Shown: positions 16,280 to 26,893, counted from the stretch's first letter. The stretch is DNA of 64,000 nucleotides from CAZHOV01 sp964534315 (GCA_964534315.1 CAZHOV010000006.1:7166-71165), one strand, 5' to 3'. Notes: generated from the letters alone by a model not told the origin. Translations and numbers: made by a program.

Positions 16280-18994
16280 TTATCTTACCAATGTTTCATA
16301 GTCGTCGAAAGGCGCGTTGTCTGATTTCAGTTCCAAAAGTTCCATAATGCTTCCTCCATATAGCTCGTCTAATGCTCTGCAAGTATCTTCGGTTCGGATT
16401 TCCAATTGACCTGAAGTTAACTGCTGGATTCTCCAGGCGATCGTTTTTTCCATTTTGTCGAGAATCTCTTTGCATACTTCCTGATGGTCATCAGCGAAAT
16501 CCTCAACGATACTTTCTTTAAATGCCTGTTGGTTGCGGGCGATTAAGGTCGTTTCTTCAATGATGAAGAAAGCAGTATGCGGCCATGGGTTTTTGTGGAG
16601 TAAATGGGCATATAAAACGAGTTGGAGGTCTTCGCGGTTTTTTAGCAGGGCCTTCCTCCTGTTAGTACCTCGCCACTTCAGATCTACCACACAGTATTCG
16701 TTCCCCCTTTTTAAAATCAGATCGGCATAGCCTTTTATGGGAATATCCATAAACTCACCTTCTAGCAATTCTTCTGTTCCCACAACCTTCCATCCGTTTG
16801 CAATGATCACCCTGGTCAACATCCAGGCGGCCTGTTTTACTTTGTTCAGAAAAGCTACCCGCTCGGGCTCCCGACCATACATTTGAAAAACAACACCTTC
16901 TTTTTCAAGTAGCTCAATCGCAAAATGATCTATCCATTCCATCATCTCGGACTGATCCCACTGTTGAAAATCTTTTTTCAGCAGGTTTTCAAAAAAGCGA
17001 TGAGCGAGGTTGCCCAAAAGTGTGCGCTCCCTGACAATGCTTAGGATGGGTGACTTTTTCAGTTGGGCCTGCCTTTTAAAAAACCATTTGTAAGGATAAT
17101 AAATGAGCGTTTCCAGACTCGTCAATGACTCCGTATCGTCTAGTTTCAAATGATTGGAACTTGATATTTTCAAAATAGGCGTGGTTGGTGCACTTTCCGT
17201 TGCCTTAATTTCACTCTTTAGGGGAAGCTGAAACTCTTTTTTTAATAGTCCCAGAGATTGACATTTTTCTATGGGGGTGGAAATAGCATCTAAATTTTTG
17301 AAATGGGCCTCCAGCAAGTCAAATAAAGCATGAGGAAAAACCTCCTCTCCTTCTATCTTTTTGGGGATTACTAGTATGAGCTGGTCTTGAGTTCTTAATA
17401 TGGGCTGATAACTCTGCCACAATTCCAATTGGTTGGCAACAGTTGCAGTAGTGAGGATAATGTTTTTTGAAGCCAGATATTTTATTTCGGTATTAAACCA
17501 TCTGGAGAACTGATCTTCTGTATCCATTCGGATGAAATTCCACCATACCGTTTGGGGGGCTTCTTGAATCATTGCCCCCGGATGGTGGAAAAAATCCGTA
17601 AAACCAACCTGCGTATCATTAAATTGGACCGGAGAAGGTTCGTAAATACTACGTATGATGCGCTCCAGCGTTAGTTGATCGACTTTCGATTCTTCTTCGG
17701 GTAGGGATTCCAGAATTTCTTCGATACGTTTTGCTTGCTCGCTTAGCACCAAAAAGGTGCTTTTTTTGGCATCGTCATTTTCATAAGACTCTAATGCCCA
17801 TTGTGAGATGTAGCTGAAGATAGTGATCATTTCTGATCTTGGTACTTTTTGATCTTTGGGGTATCTGGGACGCTCAAACCAGAGTTGATATTGAAATTGG
17901 ATGGTTTGAACAGAAAAGTCTTTTCTTTTTATGCCTTCAGCATGGGCCCAGTTGAAATATTGGTTAATATCCGCATCCCATTTATCGCTTTTAAGCCCTG
18001 GCTTGGAAGAAAGTAGCCTGGCGATCACCCGGGCTAGTTTGGGTTCCAGGGGTTTATAGGGCAGACTGACAAATTCGAGTAGCTTGAAAGGATCGACAGG
18101 CGTCCAGATAAAAGCCGGAACTAATTTTAAGATTTGAAGAATAGGGCGTGCATGAGAAGTGGATTGAATGCCCATTGCTGGCATGCCAATCTGTAGTAGC
18201 GCATAATCGAGTGTGCGGTTTTGTTCGGGAATAAGGCAGACCGGATTGAACGCATCATTGTCTTTGAGTAACCTTGGAAAGAATGCCGTGGCTTCTGATT
18301 CTCGTTGGGCAGTTATTAGCTGCAGGCTTCCGTCAGCTTTGAAAATAGGATTTTTAGGTGTTTTTCCCAGTAATAATTGTTGGAATTTTCCCAGGTCTGT
18401 ATCGGTTAATTGCTGTTTTGGTTGTGGTAGTTGTTCGATCTGTACACCCGTGTCTGACAACTTTTTAAACAGTGTTTTAAAATTGGAAGGTAGCAGTTCC
18501 AAAGGTTCGTAGATGTATACTTTTTGGAATGGTAGGTGATGATCTGAAAGTGCCCGGAGTACCAGTCGGAAACGATCCGCATAGCCAAGTAATATGGAGG
18601 TTAATTTCTCTTCTTTCAGGAGTTTAGTGTATTCTTCTTCTAACCGTGCCAATGTCCTTAATCGCGCGGGGGTATTATCGGTAGGTTGAAATTGCCAACC
18701 GTTGATCACTAACTCATCCCTCATCTCCAAAAGTGTCTCGGAAGTGCCGATCTGGTCGGCGTGGAAAGATGGAGTAAAAAAACCGGCAGTTTCAGTTTTT
18801 AAAAATCGAAGAATGGCTTGTCTGAACTTTTCAACCCTCAAATATTTAATGTTATTGGAAGGTCCCGAAAGCCCTGTGTACTTCTCGAGAGCCTGCAGCA
18901 ACTGTTGCGGACCGAGGATCAATTTTCCTCCTTCAAAGGGCATGCGGTCTCGGTAGACGGGATTATCAAATTGTAGTCCGAAATATAGAATCAT
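16280..18994 (-). CDS. AddB-like PD-(D/E)XK nuclease protein
   Basis: A 904-residue protein related to the AddB/RecB-nuclease group. The C-terminal nuclease domain shows the early helix LLGNLAHRFFENLL, the GYADLIL strand with its metal-binding Asp, VVDLKW (the D-x-K core, near residue 768) and the QLVLYAH helix. The N-terminal two thirds look like a helicase-fold region, but I see no Walker A GKT, so it probably does not hydrolyse ATP. By family analogy it would process DNA double-strand ends with a UvrD/AddA-type partner, which is not adjacent. The RNase D gene lies 12 bases upstream and may share its transcript. Confidence 0.8.
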   Translation of the reverse strand: MILYFGLQFDNPVYRDRMPFEGGKLILGPQQLLQALEKYTGLSGPSNNIKYLRVEKFRQAILRFLKTETAGFFTPSFHADQIGTSETLLEMRDELVINGWQFQPTDNTPARLRTLARLEEEYTKLLKEEKLTSILLGYADRFRLVLRALSDHHLPFQKVYIYEPLELLPSNFKTLFKKLSDTGVQIEQLPQPKQQLTDTDLGKFQQLLLGKTPKNPIFKADGSLQLITAQRESEATAFFPRLLKDNDAFNPVCLIPEQNRTLDYALLQIGMPAMGIQSTSHARPILQILKLVPAFIWTPVDPFKLLEFVSLPYKPLEPKLARVIARLLSSKPGLKSDKWDADINQYFNWAHAEGIKRKDFSVQTIQFQYQLWFERPRYPKDQKVPRSEMITIFSYISQWALESYENDDAKKSTFLVLSEQAKRIEEILESLPEEESKVDQLTLERIIRSIYEPSPVQFNDTQVGFTDFFHHPGAMIQEAPQTVWWNFIRMDTEDQFSRWFNTEIKYLASKNIILTTATVANQLELWQSYQPILRTQDQLILVIPKKIEGEEVFPHALFDLLEAHFKNLDAISTPIEKCQSLGLLKKEFQLPLKSEIKATESAPTTPILKISSSNHLKLDDTESLTSLETLIYYPYKWFFKRQAQLKKSPILSIVRERTLLGNLAHRFFENLLKKDFQQWDQSEMMEWIDHFAIELLEKEGVVFQMYGREPERVAFLNKVKQAAWMLTRVIIANGWKVVGTEELLEGEFMDIPIKGYADLILKRGNEYCVVDLKWRGTNRRKALLKNREDLQLVLYAHLLHKNPWPHTAFFIIEETTLIARNQQAFKESIVEDFADDHQEVCKEILDKMEKTIAWRIQQLTSGQLEIRTEDTCRALDELYGGSIMELLELKSDNAPFDDYETLVR

Positions 18995-19006
18995 TGATCG
19001 GTTGAT

Positions 19007-20197
19007 TTAGGATTTTCCGGAAGTTTGAATGATCTCTATTTGGGTTTTATTCCAATTAAATTCAATTTGCTCCGGATTTTTGATCCAATTTAAAAAATCA
19101 TCGCCGAGCAAATGTTTTCTCCATCCGTTGCCGAAAGAATCATCAAAGTAAGAGGCTTCATTTTTCATTTTTTTCAAAGAGGCTCCTCTCAGGACTAGCC
19201 CGGGGGCAACTTCTTCCTGGTAGCACTTATATTTGATCAGCCAGTGTAACAATTCAATGTTGAGGTTCTTTTTAGTGTTCTTTTTTCCAGACTTTGGGAT
19301 TTTTAATAAGAGTTCCTTCTCTTCCGCACTAGGAGGTTCTTTGAAAAGTTTTTCAAGCAATTTCCAGTGTTTGTCCAACACTTTTCCCGGTATTCTTCTA
19401 TGATCTTTCATTCCTTTATATCCTGCCTGGATGTTTTTAGAAAAAAGGGTCAGGAGTTTTTCCCGCATTACCATCTCCTTAGAGATATTTAATTTCCGGG
19501 CTTCCTCCTTTCGCCATTGGTAAAGCCTGAGCATGAACAGCTGTTTCTGAGGTTTGAGGTCTATCAAAACAGCGTTCTTAAAGGCTTCTTTGTGAGGATC
19601 TTCTTCATAAAACTGAGCGTTCTCCCATTTTGAAAATTCTTCTTTAGCCCATTCAGCCCTTCCAAGATTAGTGAGCTTTTTCAATTGATTTTTCCAGATC
19701 TCTTCCAGGTAGTAAACATCATTTAGCGCATACAATAATTGTTGGTTAGACAAGGGGCGCTTTTTCCAGTCAGATACCATGTAGCTTTTTCCAAGCCTTA
19801 TCCCTAATTCTTTTTGAAGTAAGTTTTGATAAGAAATGGGGTATTGATGGGTAATCATACCCGCAGCGACCTGCGTGTCATAAATACCAGCTGGTACCGT
19901 GCTGTAAAGATTATAAAATAATCGGTAATCATTTTCCCCCGCGTGTGTGATTTTGATTATTTCGGGCGACTCGATCAGGTTTAAAAAGTTAGAAAGGTCT
20001 TTTATCTTAATTGGATCAATGATAAAATGCCCCAAAGGAGAGGCAACCTGAATGATACAAAGCAGGGTATGATACCTCTTTTCGCCAACAAATTCAGTGT
20101 CCATGGCAATCCATGGTACTGAACGATGTTGCTCACAAAAATCTTCTAGAGCTTCCTTTTTTTCAATAAGGTGGAAGTCGATATTTTTAATCTGCAT
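19007..20197 (-). CDS. rnd: Ribonuclease D-type 3'-5' exoribonuclease
   Basis: DEDDy exonuclease trimming 3' ends of tRNA precursors and other stable RNAs. The exonuclease motifs appear in order: AMDTEFVGEKRYHTLLCIIQ (Exo I, D33/E35), ITHAGENDYRLFY (Exo II) and YALNDVYYLEEIW (Exo III with the Tyr). An HRDC-like helical region follows (about 210-300, including KNIQAGYKGMKDHRRIPGKVL), plus a lysine-rich C-terminal part. The total of 396 residues is normal. It probably forms a two-gene unit with the PD-(D/E)XK gene downstream. Confidence 0.9.
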   Translation of the reverse strand: MQIKNIDFHLIEKKEALEDFCEQHRSVPWIAMDTEFVGEKRYHTLLCIIQVASPLGHFIIDPIKIKDLSNFLNLIESPEIIKITHAGENDYRLFYNLYSTVPAGIYDTQVAAGMITHQYPISYQNLLQKELGIRLGKSYMVSDWKKRPLSNQQLLYALNDVYYLEEIWKNQLKKLTNLGRAEWAKEEFSKWENAQFYEEDPHKEAFKNAVLIDLKPQKQLFMLRLYQWRKEEARKLNISKEMVMREKLLTLFSKNIQAGYKGMKDHRRIPGKVLDKHWKLLEKLFKEPPSAEEKELLLKIPKSGKKNTKKNLNIELLHWLIKYKCYQEEVAPGLVLRGASLKKMKNEASYFDDSFGNGWRKHLLGDDFLNWIKNPEQIEFNWNKTQIEIIQTSGKS

Positions 20198-20357
20198 GGA
20201 TAGAAGTTGATTTCTTATTCCATTCTAAGTTTTGAAATTAATCTTCCAATAGGTATTGACACATAGCGATAATTTTTTGCAATGTTTTTAACCCCATCTC
20301 GTTTCAAAACTAGAATATTTCCGTAAATTAACAGATATTCTTAATATAACTAAACAA

Positions 20358-23300
20358 ATGAAAAAAATAAGAAAATTCCTGAAGCGATTTATACTGGTCA
20401 TTCTGGTTTTGCTGGTAATAGTCATCGGAGCGCTGTTTGCCATTCCCTATTTTTTTAAAGATGAATTACTGGAAGCGACTAAAAAAACCATTAATGAACA
20501 AATTAATGCAAAGGTTGATTTCAGCGATGTAAACCTTTCTTTATTCCGGAGCTTTCCCGATTTTAACTTTCGGCTAGATAGCTTGCAAGTGGTTGGTCTG
20601 GAAACGTTCGAAGGTGTAAAACTAGCTTCTATTCAAGAATTGGAACTTTCTTTTGATCTGATGTCAGTCATTAAAAGTGATCGACCCATCGCCATCAAGT
20701 CCGTTCATCTCGGAAAGCCTGAAATTGATATCCGTGTCCTGAAAAGTGGAAAGGCCAATTATGATATTGCCAAACCAACTACAGATACGACCACTACATC
20801 GCAAGATGAATCGGAGGTGGCTTTTGAAATAAATCTTCAGAAATACAGTATTGCTAACGGCTACTTCCGTTATGATGATCAATCTTCTGATGTTTTTCTG
20901 GAAATCATGGGCTTGGATCACGAAGGTAGAGGAGATTTTACGCAGGATATTTATGACCTAAATACCCAAACCAATATTAGTGGTATGACCGTAAAATCAG
21001 GAGGAATTGCCTATCTCAAAAAAGCCGCTCTTGACCTGAAGGCGATCATCAATGCCGATATGCCTAATATGAAGTTTACACTAAAAGATAATGACCTTTC
21101 TGTAAACGCTATGCGATTGATTGCAGATGGATTTGTTCAGATGGAGGAAGACAACATTAACATGGACTTGAAAGTGGATGCACCCAAAAATGATTTCAAA
21201 AACCTGCTTTCTCTGATTCCAAGCGCATATACCAAGGAATTCGAAGGAGTTCAGGCCGACGGGAAGTTTCAATTGACCGCCCAGGTCAATGGTACCTATA
21301 ATGGCACAACTGGAGCACTGCCTCCTTTTGCGGTCAAATTGGGTGTAGATCAGGGGAATTTCAAATATCCGGCTCTTCCCTTGGGAATCAATAATATCCA
21401 AACCAAAATACAAGTGAACAGTCCTAGTAGTAATTTAGATAAAATGACTGTTGATATTCCGTTGTTTAAGATGAAATTAGGTAATAATCCGTTTGACGCC
21501 ACCTTTAATCTGAAAACACCCATTTCAGATCCGGATGTGAAAACGGAAATAAACGGAACGATTGATCTGGAAGACCTGTCAAATGCGTTTCCGATGGAAG
21601 GCATGGAGGCGTTAAAAGGGATCATCACCGCTAACTTAAAAGTAAATACCCGAATGTCGACAATTGAGCGCGAAGACTATGAGAATGTGGAGATGGCAGG
21701 GGATCTCCGATTGCAAAATATGGACTATAAAGCTGAAGGGATGCCGTCAGTCTTTATTGCTGATGCCCAATTGGATTTTTCTCCCCAGTATGTCAACCTC
21801 TCCAAGTTGGATTCCAAGCTCGGAAAAAGTGATCTTAAAGCTTCCGGTCGAATTGATAACATCCTAGCGTGGATAAGCCCTGAAAAAACGATGACCGGCA
21901 CCTTTGTCGTCCGGTCCGAATATTTTGATGCGAACGAATGGATGACCGAAGAAGCAGAATCCGCACCTCAACCGTCTCCTCAGGAGCCTGACCAAACAGA
22001 AACAGCCGAGGTCTTTGATCAGTTTGATTTTACCTTGGATGCCGCCATCAATACCATCAATTACGACATTTACAACATAACCGGGGTTGTTGCCAAGGGG
22101 CATTTTACCCCTGAGCGATTTGAATTTTCAGATTTTCGGGCGAAGATTGGAGAAAGCGATTTTCAGGTAACCGGCACCCTGAAAAATGTCTTTGATTATG
22201 CTTTTGATAATCAAACCTTAACAGGAGCTATTGCCTTTAATTCGTCTTATCTCAACCTCAATCAGTTTATGGTGCCCGAGTCGGACGGACAGCCTAAGGC
22301 CAAAGAAATGTCTGGCGAAGAAGCACTCGAACCCATCGTTATTCCCGACAATATCGATCTTGATATAACGGCAAATATTGGCCGTCTGGACTATACGGAC
22401 ATTCAATTGAGGGACATGCGGGGGGCTGTAGTAGTTGAAAATCGAGAGGCCCGCTTAGAGAATGTTGTCGCCAGAGGACTTGGAGGAACAATAGCTTTAG
22501 CGGGTGGGTATAATACTCAAGATCCCGAGGATCCAAAGTTTGATTTCAAATACGATCTTCAAAATATCTTATTCGGAGAAGCCTTTAATGCCTTAAATAC
22601 CTTTCAGACGCTGGCGCCTATTGGTAAATATATAAATGGCCGCTTTTCTACCAATATGATCATGAGCGGAGCACTGGAAAAAGACCTGACTCCAAAATAC
22701 AATACGCTTAATGTCACAGGTTTCCTTGAAACCATTAACGCTATGATCGAGAATTTCAAACCTTTAGGTAAGGTGGCTGGCTTATTGAATCTCGAATCTT
22801 CCAATAAGTTTCCAATTAAGGGAACAAAAAACTGGTTTGAAGTGAAAAACGGACGCCTCGAACTTCAGGAATTTGACTATATGATAAAGGATATTGCTAT
22901 GAAGATTGGTGGAGGTCACGGATTAGTTTCCGGAATGGACTATTTGATTAAAGCCAAAGTTCCCCGGAAGTATATTGAAAATAATCCTGCCGGTTCTGCT
23001 CTGAAGCTGGGAGCTGATTGGCTTGGAAAGGAAGCCTCCAAGTTGGGTGTTCCAATAAAACAAGGGGAATTTGTCAATCTAAATATCAATTTGACAGGTA
23101 CTATGGAGGATCCCAAAATAGGCGTGAAGTTTGTAGGAATGGATGGCCAGACTTCGGTTCAGGATGCCGCAAAAGAAAAGCTAAAAGAAGAAGCCGAAAA
23201 GAAACTTCAAGAGGCGGAAGATAAAGCGAGGGAAGAAGCCGAAAAACTCAAGCAACAAGAGAAAGAAGAAGCAGATAAAAAACTAAAGGACGCCCAGGAC

Positions 23301-23489
23301 AAGGCGAAAAAAGAAGCCGAAAAGGCAGCTCAAAAAGCCAAGGAAGAGGCCGAAAAGAAACTTAAGGAAGAAGCTGCTAAAAAGGCTAAAGAAGAAGCTG
23401 AAAGAAAAGCAAAAGAAGAAGCCGAAAAGCTGAAAGAAAAAGTAGATAAGTGGAATCCTTTTGGTAAAAAGAAGGAAGGAGGAGGGTAA
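20358..23489 (+). CDS. AsmA-family envelope protein with charged C-terminal coil
   Basis: A 1043-residue AsmA-like protein, part of the group that shapes outer-membrane lipid composition and is related to bridge-like lipid-transfer proteins. One N-terminal membrane segment (about 10-31) precedes the AsmA opening block (INEQINAKVDFSDVNLSLFRSFPDF). A very long beta-rich periplasmic region then ends in a C-terminal AsmA domain around residues 760-900 (INAMIENFKPLGKVAGLLN, FEVKNGRLELQEFDY). The last ~110 residues are almost purely Lys/Glu/Ala and read as a single charged helix (KEEAEKKL-type repeats), ending KWNPFGKKKEGGG. The tail is unusual for the family. A strong terminator follows. Confidence 0.88.
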   Translation: MKKIRKFLKRFILVILVLLVIVIGALFAIPYFFKDELLEATKKTINEQINAKVDFSDVNLSLFRSFPDFNFRLDSLQVVGLETFEGVKLASIQELELSFDLMSVIKSDRPIAIKSVHLGKPEIDIRVLKSGKANYDIAKPTTDTTTTSQDESEVAFEINLQKYSIANGYFRYDDQSSDVFLEIMGLDHEGRGDFTQDIYDLNTQTNISGMTVKSGGIAYLKKAALDLKAIINADMPNMKFTLKDNDLSVNAMRLIADGFVQMEEDNINMDLKVDAPKNDFKNLLSLIPSAYTKEFEGVQADGKFQLTAQVNGTYNGTTGALPPFAVKLGVDQGNFKYPALPLGINNIQTKIQVNSPSSNLDKMTVDIPLFKMKLGNNPFDATFNLKTPISDPDVKTEINGTIDLEDLSNAFPMEGMEALKGIITANLKVNTRMSTIEREDYENVEMAGDLRLQNMDYKAEGMPSVFIADAQLDFSPQYVNLSKLDSKLGKSDLKASGRIDNILAWISPEKTMTGTFVVRSEYFDANEWMTEEAESAPQPSPQEPDQTETAEVFDQFDFTLDAAINTINYDIYNITGVVAKGHFTPERFEFSDFRAKIGESDFQVTGTLKNVFDYAFDNQTLTGAIAFNSSYLNLNQFMVPESDGQPKAKEMSGEEALEPIVIPDNIDLDITANIGRLDYTDIQLRDMRGAVVVENREARLENVVARGLGGTIALAGGYNTQDPEDPKFDFKYDLQNILFGEAFNALNTFQTLAPIGKYINGRFSTNMIMSGALEKDLTPKYNTLNVTGFLETINAMIENFKPLGKVAGLLNLESSNKFPIKGTKNWFEVKNGRLELQEFDYMIKDIAMKIGGGHGLVSGMDYLIKAKVPRKYIENNPAGSALKLGADWLGKEASKLGVPIKQGEFVNLNINLTGTMEDPKIGVKFVGMDGQTSVQDAAKEKLKEEAEKKLQEAEDKAREEAEKLKQQEKEEADKKLKDAQDKAKKEAEKAAQKAKEEAEKKLKEEAAKKAKEEAERKAKEEAEKLKEKVDKWNPFGKKKEGGG

Positions 23490-23522
23490 GCATCGCTTCG
23501 TTTAATGTTAATTTTCTAAATA

Positions 23523-23573
23523 AAATTTAGGGGAATTGTTCTTTGTTGTAACGATTCCCCTAAATTTTTTTCC
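23523..23573 (+). terminator. Rho-independent terminator of the AsmA gene
   Basis: An 18-bp stem (AAATTTAGGGGAATTGTT pairing with AACGATTCCCCTAAATTT, one G-U pair) encloses a 9-base loop and runs directly into a T-rich stretch. It lies 34 bases after the stop codon. Confidence 0.9.
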
Positions 23574-23751
23574 TTATTTGACAAATGGTGTGGAATGAAA
23601 AATAGTAATCCTTGAATACCCCTGTGGCTGAAAGGATTATTATTTTGACATTCCATTTTACACAATTCTTGTCAAAGAACCATTTTTTTGTTGAGTTTTT
23701 TAATATTTGTCAAATATTCATAAAATCTAAAAAAAATAAATGAAATTTTAT

Positions 23752-23778
23752 TTTGATGTAGCCAAATTGTTTAATTTG
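23752..23778 (+). promoter_or_regulatory. Possible Bacteroidota-type promoter for the TonB receptor
   Basis: TTTG at 23752-23755 and TAATTTG at 23772-23778 resemble the -33 (TTTG) and -7 (TAnnTTTG) elements of the Bacteroidota primary sigma factor. The -7 element is one T short and the 16-base spacing is tighter than usual. The ATG lies about 110 bases downstream. This is a tentative call. Confidence 0.3.
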
Positions 23779-23885
23779 CGATGTAATAATGGTTTAACGT
23801 TAAGTTAACCTTAAGCGAAATTTTCGCTACAATCGATTCAAATTTATGGTTTTAATTATTTTAATTTTTCACTAAACGGATAATT

Positions 23886-26864
23886 ATGCTGAAAAAACTC
23901 TACTTTGCTGTATTATGTTGTTTACTTTTATCAGGATTTTCCCTTTCGGGAATTGCCCAGACTACGCTCGCGGGAAATGTCACGGATGAGACTACCGGAG
24001 AGGAGCTCATTGGTGTAAATATTTTGATAAAGGGAACAGTTACCGGAACGATTACCGATCTGGATGGAACGTTTAAGATCCAAACCACTCAGGAACTTCC
24101 GCTCACACTGGTACTTTCCTTAGTTGGCTATGAAACCAAGGAAGTATTAGTTGACTCCGATCCTGAAAATTTGAGTATTCAATTAAAAGTCCAGGATATT
24201 TTAGGAGAGGAAGTGGTCGTTTCCGCTTCCCGGTTTGAAGAGAAAATCCTGGAATCACCTGTAACAATTGAAAAACTGGGGATTCAGGCGATTAAAGCTT
24301 CGTCATCTCCTGACTACTACGACGAGATTAACAAGTTAAAGGGCGTACATTCTAACCAAGCTTCTTTGACCTTCAACACCATTAATACACGAGGATTTGC
24401 AACAGCCGGGAATACCCGCTTTGTGCAGTTGATGGACGGGATGGATAATGCTGCCCCTCTCCTTAACTTTCCTACTGGAAACGTCGTAGGTATATCAGAG
24501 CTAGACATCAATAATGTCGAATTGGTGCCAGGAGCGGCTTCAGCGCTTTATGGACCCAACGCTTTCAATGGAATCTTGTTGATGAATAGTAAAAATCCTT
24601 TTGATTACCAAGGGCTTAGCGCTCAGGTAAAAGGAGGGGTGACGAATTCTGATGCGGTAGGAGAGGCCGAACCTTTTGGCTCCGTCTCGGTACGGTACGC
24701 CAAGGCCTTTAACAATAAGTTTGCCTTTAAAGTCAATGTCTCTTATCTGACTGCTGAAGACTGGATTGCCAACGACTACAATACTGATCGTAATTTGAAT
24801 GCTGCTGCTGCACTCGATCCAACCATTGATCCTTTCGTGAATCCGGACAACCGCTTTGCTATCCGGCCCAATTTTGATGGCTTAAATAAGTACGGTGATG
24901 AAGCGCAGATCTTCCTTCCTTTTGCCAGTCCAAGTCTTAATCAACCTGTTATCGACGCTTTGGTGCCTGTTTTTGTGGCTGAAGGATTACCCGAATCACT
25001 GGCAAGAAGTATTTTGGAGGCCAACGTTCCAAACCTGGATGCGATCCAGATCACCAGGACGGGTTTCAATGAGGAAGACTTATTGGATAACCGAAATGCA
25101 GAAAGCCTTAAAGCCGATGCCGCCCTGCATTATCGTATAAATGATAACCTGGAGGCCATCTACAACTACCGCTACGGAAGAGGCTCTTCTTTTTACCAGG
25201 GTTCGGAACGTTACGCTCTTCGAAATTTTGTTCAGCAATTTCATAAACTGGAGTTGAGAAGTTCTAATTATTTCGTTCGCGGTTATGCCTCCTTGACGGG
25301 GGCCGGGGATTCCTATAACCTTACCGCACTTGGCGCGTTGACAAATGAAACCTTTTCCCCATCTGCTACCGAATGGGTGCCGACATATGCGGGCACTTAC
25401 GCAGGTACTATGGTTCAATATGCTCTGGATAATGGAACAACAGTTGACCAGCTTACACCTGAACAAAAGCAAGAAGCTATGGCCATTGCCCATCAAACCG
25501 CGAGAGCCAGCGCCGATAGTCCTATCGCTGAAGTAGGTACTGATGAATTCAACAGAGTGGTAGAAAGTGTGCGTACCGGCCTCTTCCAGCAAGGTGGAGC
25601 TGGCTTTATTGATAATTCCCGAATGTACCATCTGGAAGGAAATTACAACTTTACCGAAATGATCAACGTAAGGAATTTCGGCCTGCAAGCAGGTGGTAAT
25701 TTTAGACAATACTCCCTTTTTACCGACGGGACCGTATTTAACGAAGACCCAGACGGAGATGGCGAAAATGAGCGTATTTTTATAAACGAATGGGGTGGAT
25801 ATGTTCAGGGATCTTATCGCCTCGCGGATGAAAGATTGAAATTACAAGCTTCGATTCGTTACGATAAAAACGAGAATTTCGACGGTCAGGTTTCTCCACG
25901 CGCTTCTGTTGTTTACACAATGGGTGAGGACAGAAACCACAATATCCGGGCTTCTTTTCAGACGGGGTTCAGGAATCCAACCACCCAGGGACAATTTATT
26001 TATTTCCCGACCACCAATATTATTATCGGAGGCTCCAGAGCAAATGCGGAGCGGTATGGTATTTATGAAGGTGGAGCATGGTCAAAATCATCTTATGATC
26101 AATATATCGGAGCGCTTATTGCCGGTACACCTGAAGAGCAGGCAAGAAATTTACTACAGACCCAAGATTTGGAATATGTGCAGCCTGAACGTTTGAGATC
26201 TTTCGAAATTGGTTACAAAGGCGTAATTAAGCGAAAAGTGCTCATCGATTTCAATGCTTATTACAATATCTACAATAACTTTATTGCAGAGGCACTTGTC
26301 GTTAATAAAGATACGGTATTCCAACAGGGGCAGCCCATCGCTCCCGGACAAACCTTTTCAGCTTACACCAATATCGATCAAGAGCTTACCTCCTTAGGAG
26401 CAGCTATTGGTATTACGTATAAGATCTCTAATAAGTTTGAAGTTTCCGGAAACTATTCGTTTGCTGATTATACCTTATCCGATGATTTTAGCAATTTATT
26501 AGACTTTGATGCCGATGTAGAAGGAGATGCACCTGACATCCGGGATTTCAATGCCGGGTTTAATACGCCTGTTAATCGCTTCAACATTGGATTAAGAGGG
26601 ACGGATGTTGTAGATAATTTTGGATTTTCAGTCTCTTACCGATGGCAAGAAGAGTTTTACTACGAAAGTTCTTTTGGAGGCGGCATAATGCCTGCCTTTG
26701 GAGTGCTTGATGCTAATGTAAGCTATACTGTTCCAAAGATAAAATCGACCTTTAAAATAGGCGGAACGAATCTTTTAGGTGATGATTACCGAACCAACGT
26801 AGGAAATCCGTTTATTGGGCAAATGTATTTCATAAGCTGGACATATGACCAGTTCCTTCAATAG
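23886..26864 (+). CDS. TonB-dependent outer-membrane receptor
   Basis: A 992-residue outer-membrane transporter energised by TonB. A signal peptide (1-24, ending SGIAQ) is followed by a CarboxypepD_reg-like beta domain (about 27-112, TLAGNVTDETTGEELIGVNI), a plug domain (about 125-240, with RFVQLMDGMDNAAPL and VELVPGAASALYGPNAFNG) and a large beta-barrel. The barrel ends in an aromatic-rich strand (MYFISWTYDQFL). No SusD-type partner is adjacent, so it is unlikely to be a SusC glycan system; the substrate is unknown. It is a single-gene unit, bounded by hairpins on both sides. Confidence 0.93.
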   Translation: MLKKLYFAVLCCLLLSGFSLSGIAQTTLAGNVTDETTGEELIGVNILIKGTVTGTITDLDGTFKIQTTQELPLTLVLSLVGYETKEVLVDSDPENLSIQLKVQDILGEEVVVSASRFEEKILESPVTIEKLGIQAIKASSSPDYYDEINKLKGVHSNQASLTFNTINTRGFATAGNTRFVQLMDGMDNAAPLLNFPTGNVVGISELDINNVELVPGAASALYGPNAFNGILLMNSKNPFDYQGLSAQVKGGVTNSDAVGEAEPFGSVSVRYAKAFNNKFAFKVNVSYLTAEDWIANDYNTDRNLNAAAALDPTIDPFVNPDNRFAIRPNFDGLNKYGDEAQIFLPFASPSLNQPVIDALVPVFVAEGLPESLARSILEANVPNLDAIQITRTGFNEEDLLDNRNAESLKADAALHYRINDNLEAIYNYRYGRGSSFYQGSERYALRNFVQQFHKLELRSSNYFVRGYASLTGAGDSYNLTALGALTNETFSPSATEWVPTYAGTYAGTMVQYALDNGTTVDQLTPEQKQEAMAIAHQTARASADSPIAEVGTDEFNRVVESVRTGLFQQGGAGFIDNSRMYHLEGNYNFTEMINVRNFGLQAGGNFRQYSLFTDGTVFNEDPDGDGENERIFINEWGGYVQGSYRLADERLKLQASIRYDKNENFDGQVSPRASVVYTMGEDRNHNIRASFQTGFRNPTTQGQFIYFPTTNIIIGGSRANAERYGIYEGGAWSKSSYDQYIGALIAGTPEEQARNLLQTQDLEYVQPERLRSFEIGYKGVIKRKVLIDFNAYYNIYNNFIAEALVVNKDTVFQQGQPIAPGQTFSAYTNIDQELTSLGAAIGITYKISNKFEVSGNYSFADYTLSDDFSNLLDFDADVEGDAPDIRDFNAGFNTPVNRFNIGLRGTDVVDNFGFSVSYRWQEEFYYESSFGGGIMPAFGVLDANVSYTVPKIKSTFKIGGTNLLGDDYRTNVGNPFIGQMYFISWTYDQFLQ

Positions 26865-26893
26865 CGACTATTTGGTTTAGACGAACCTGGTGC

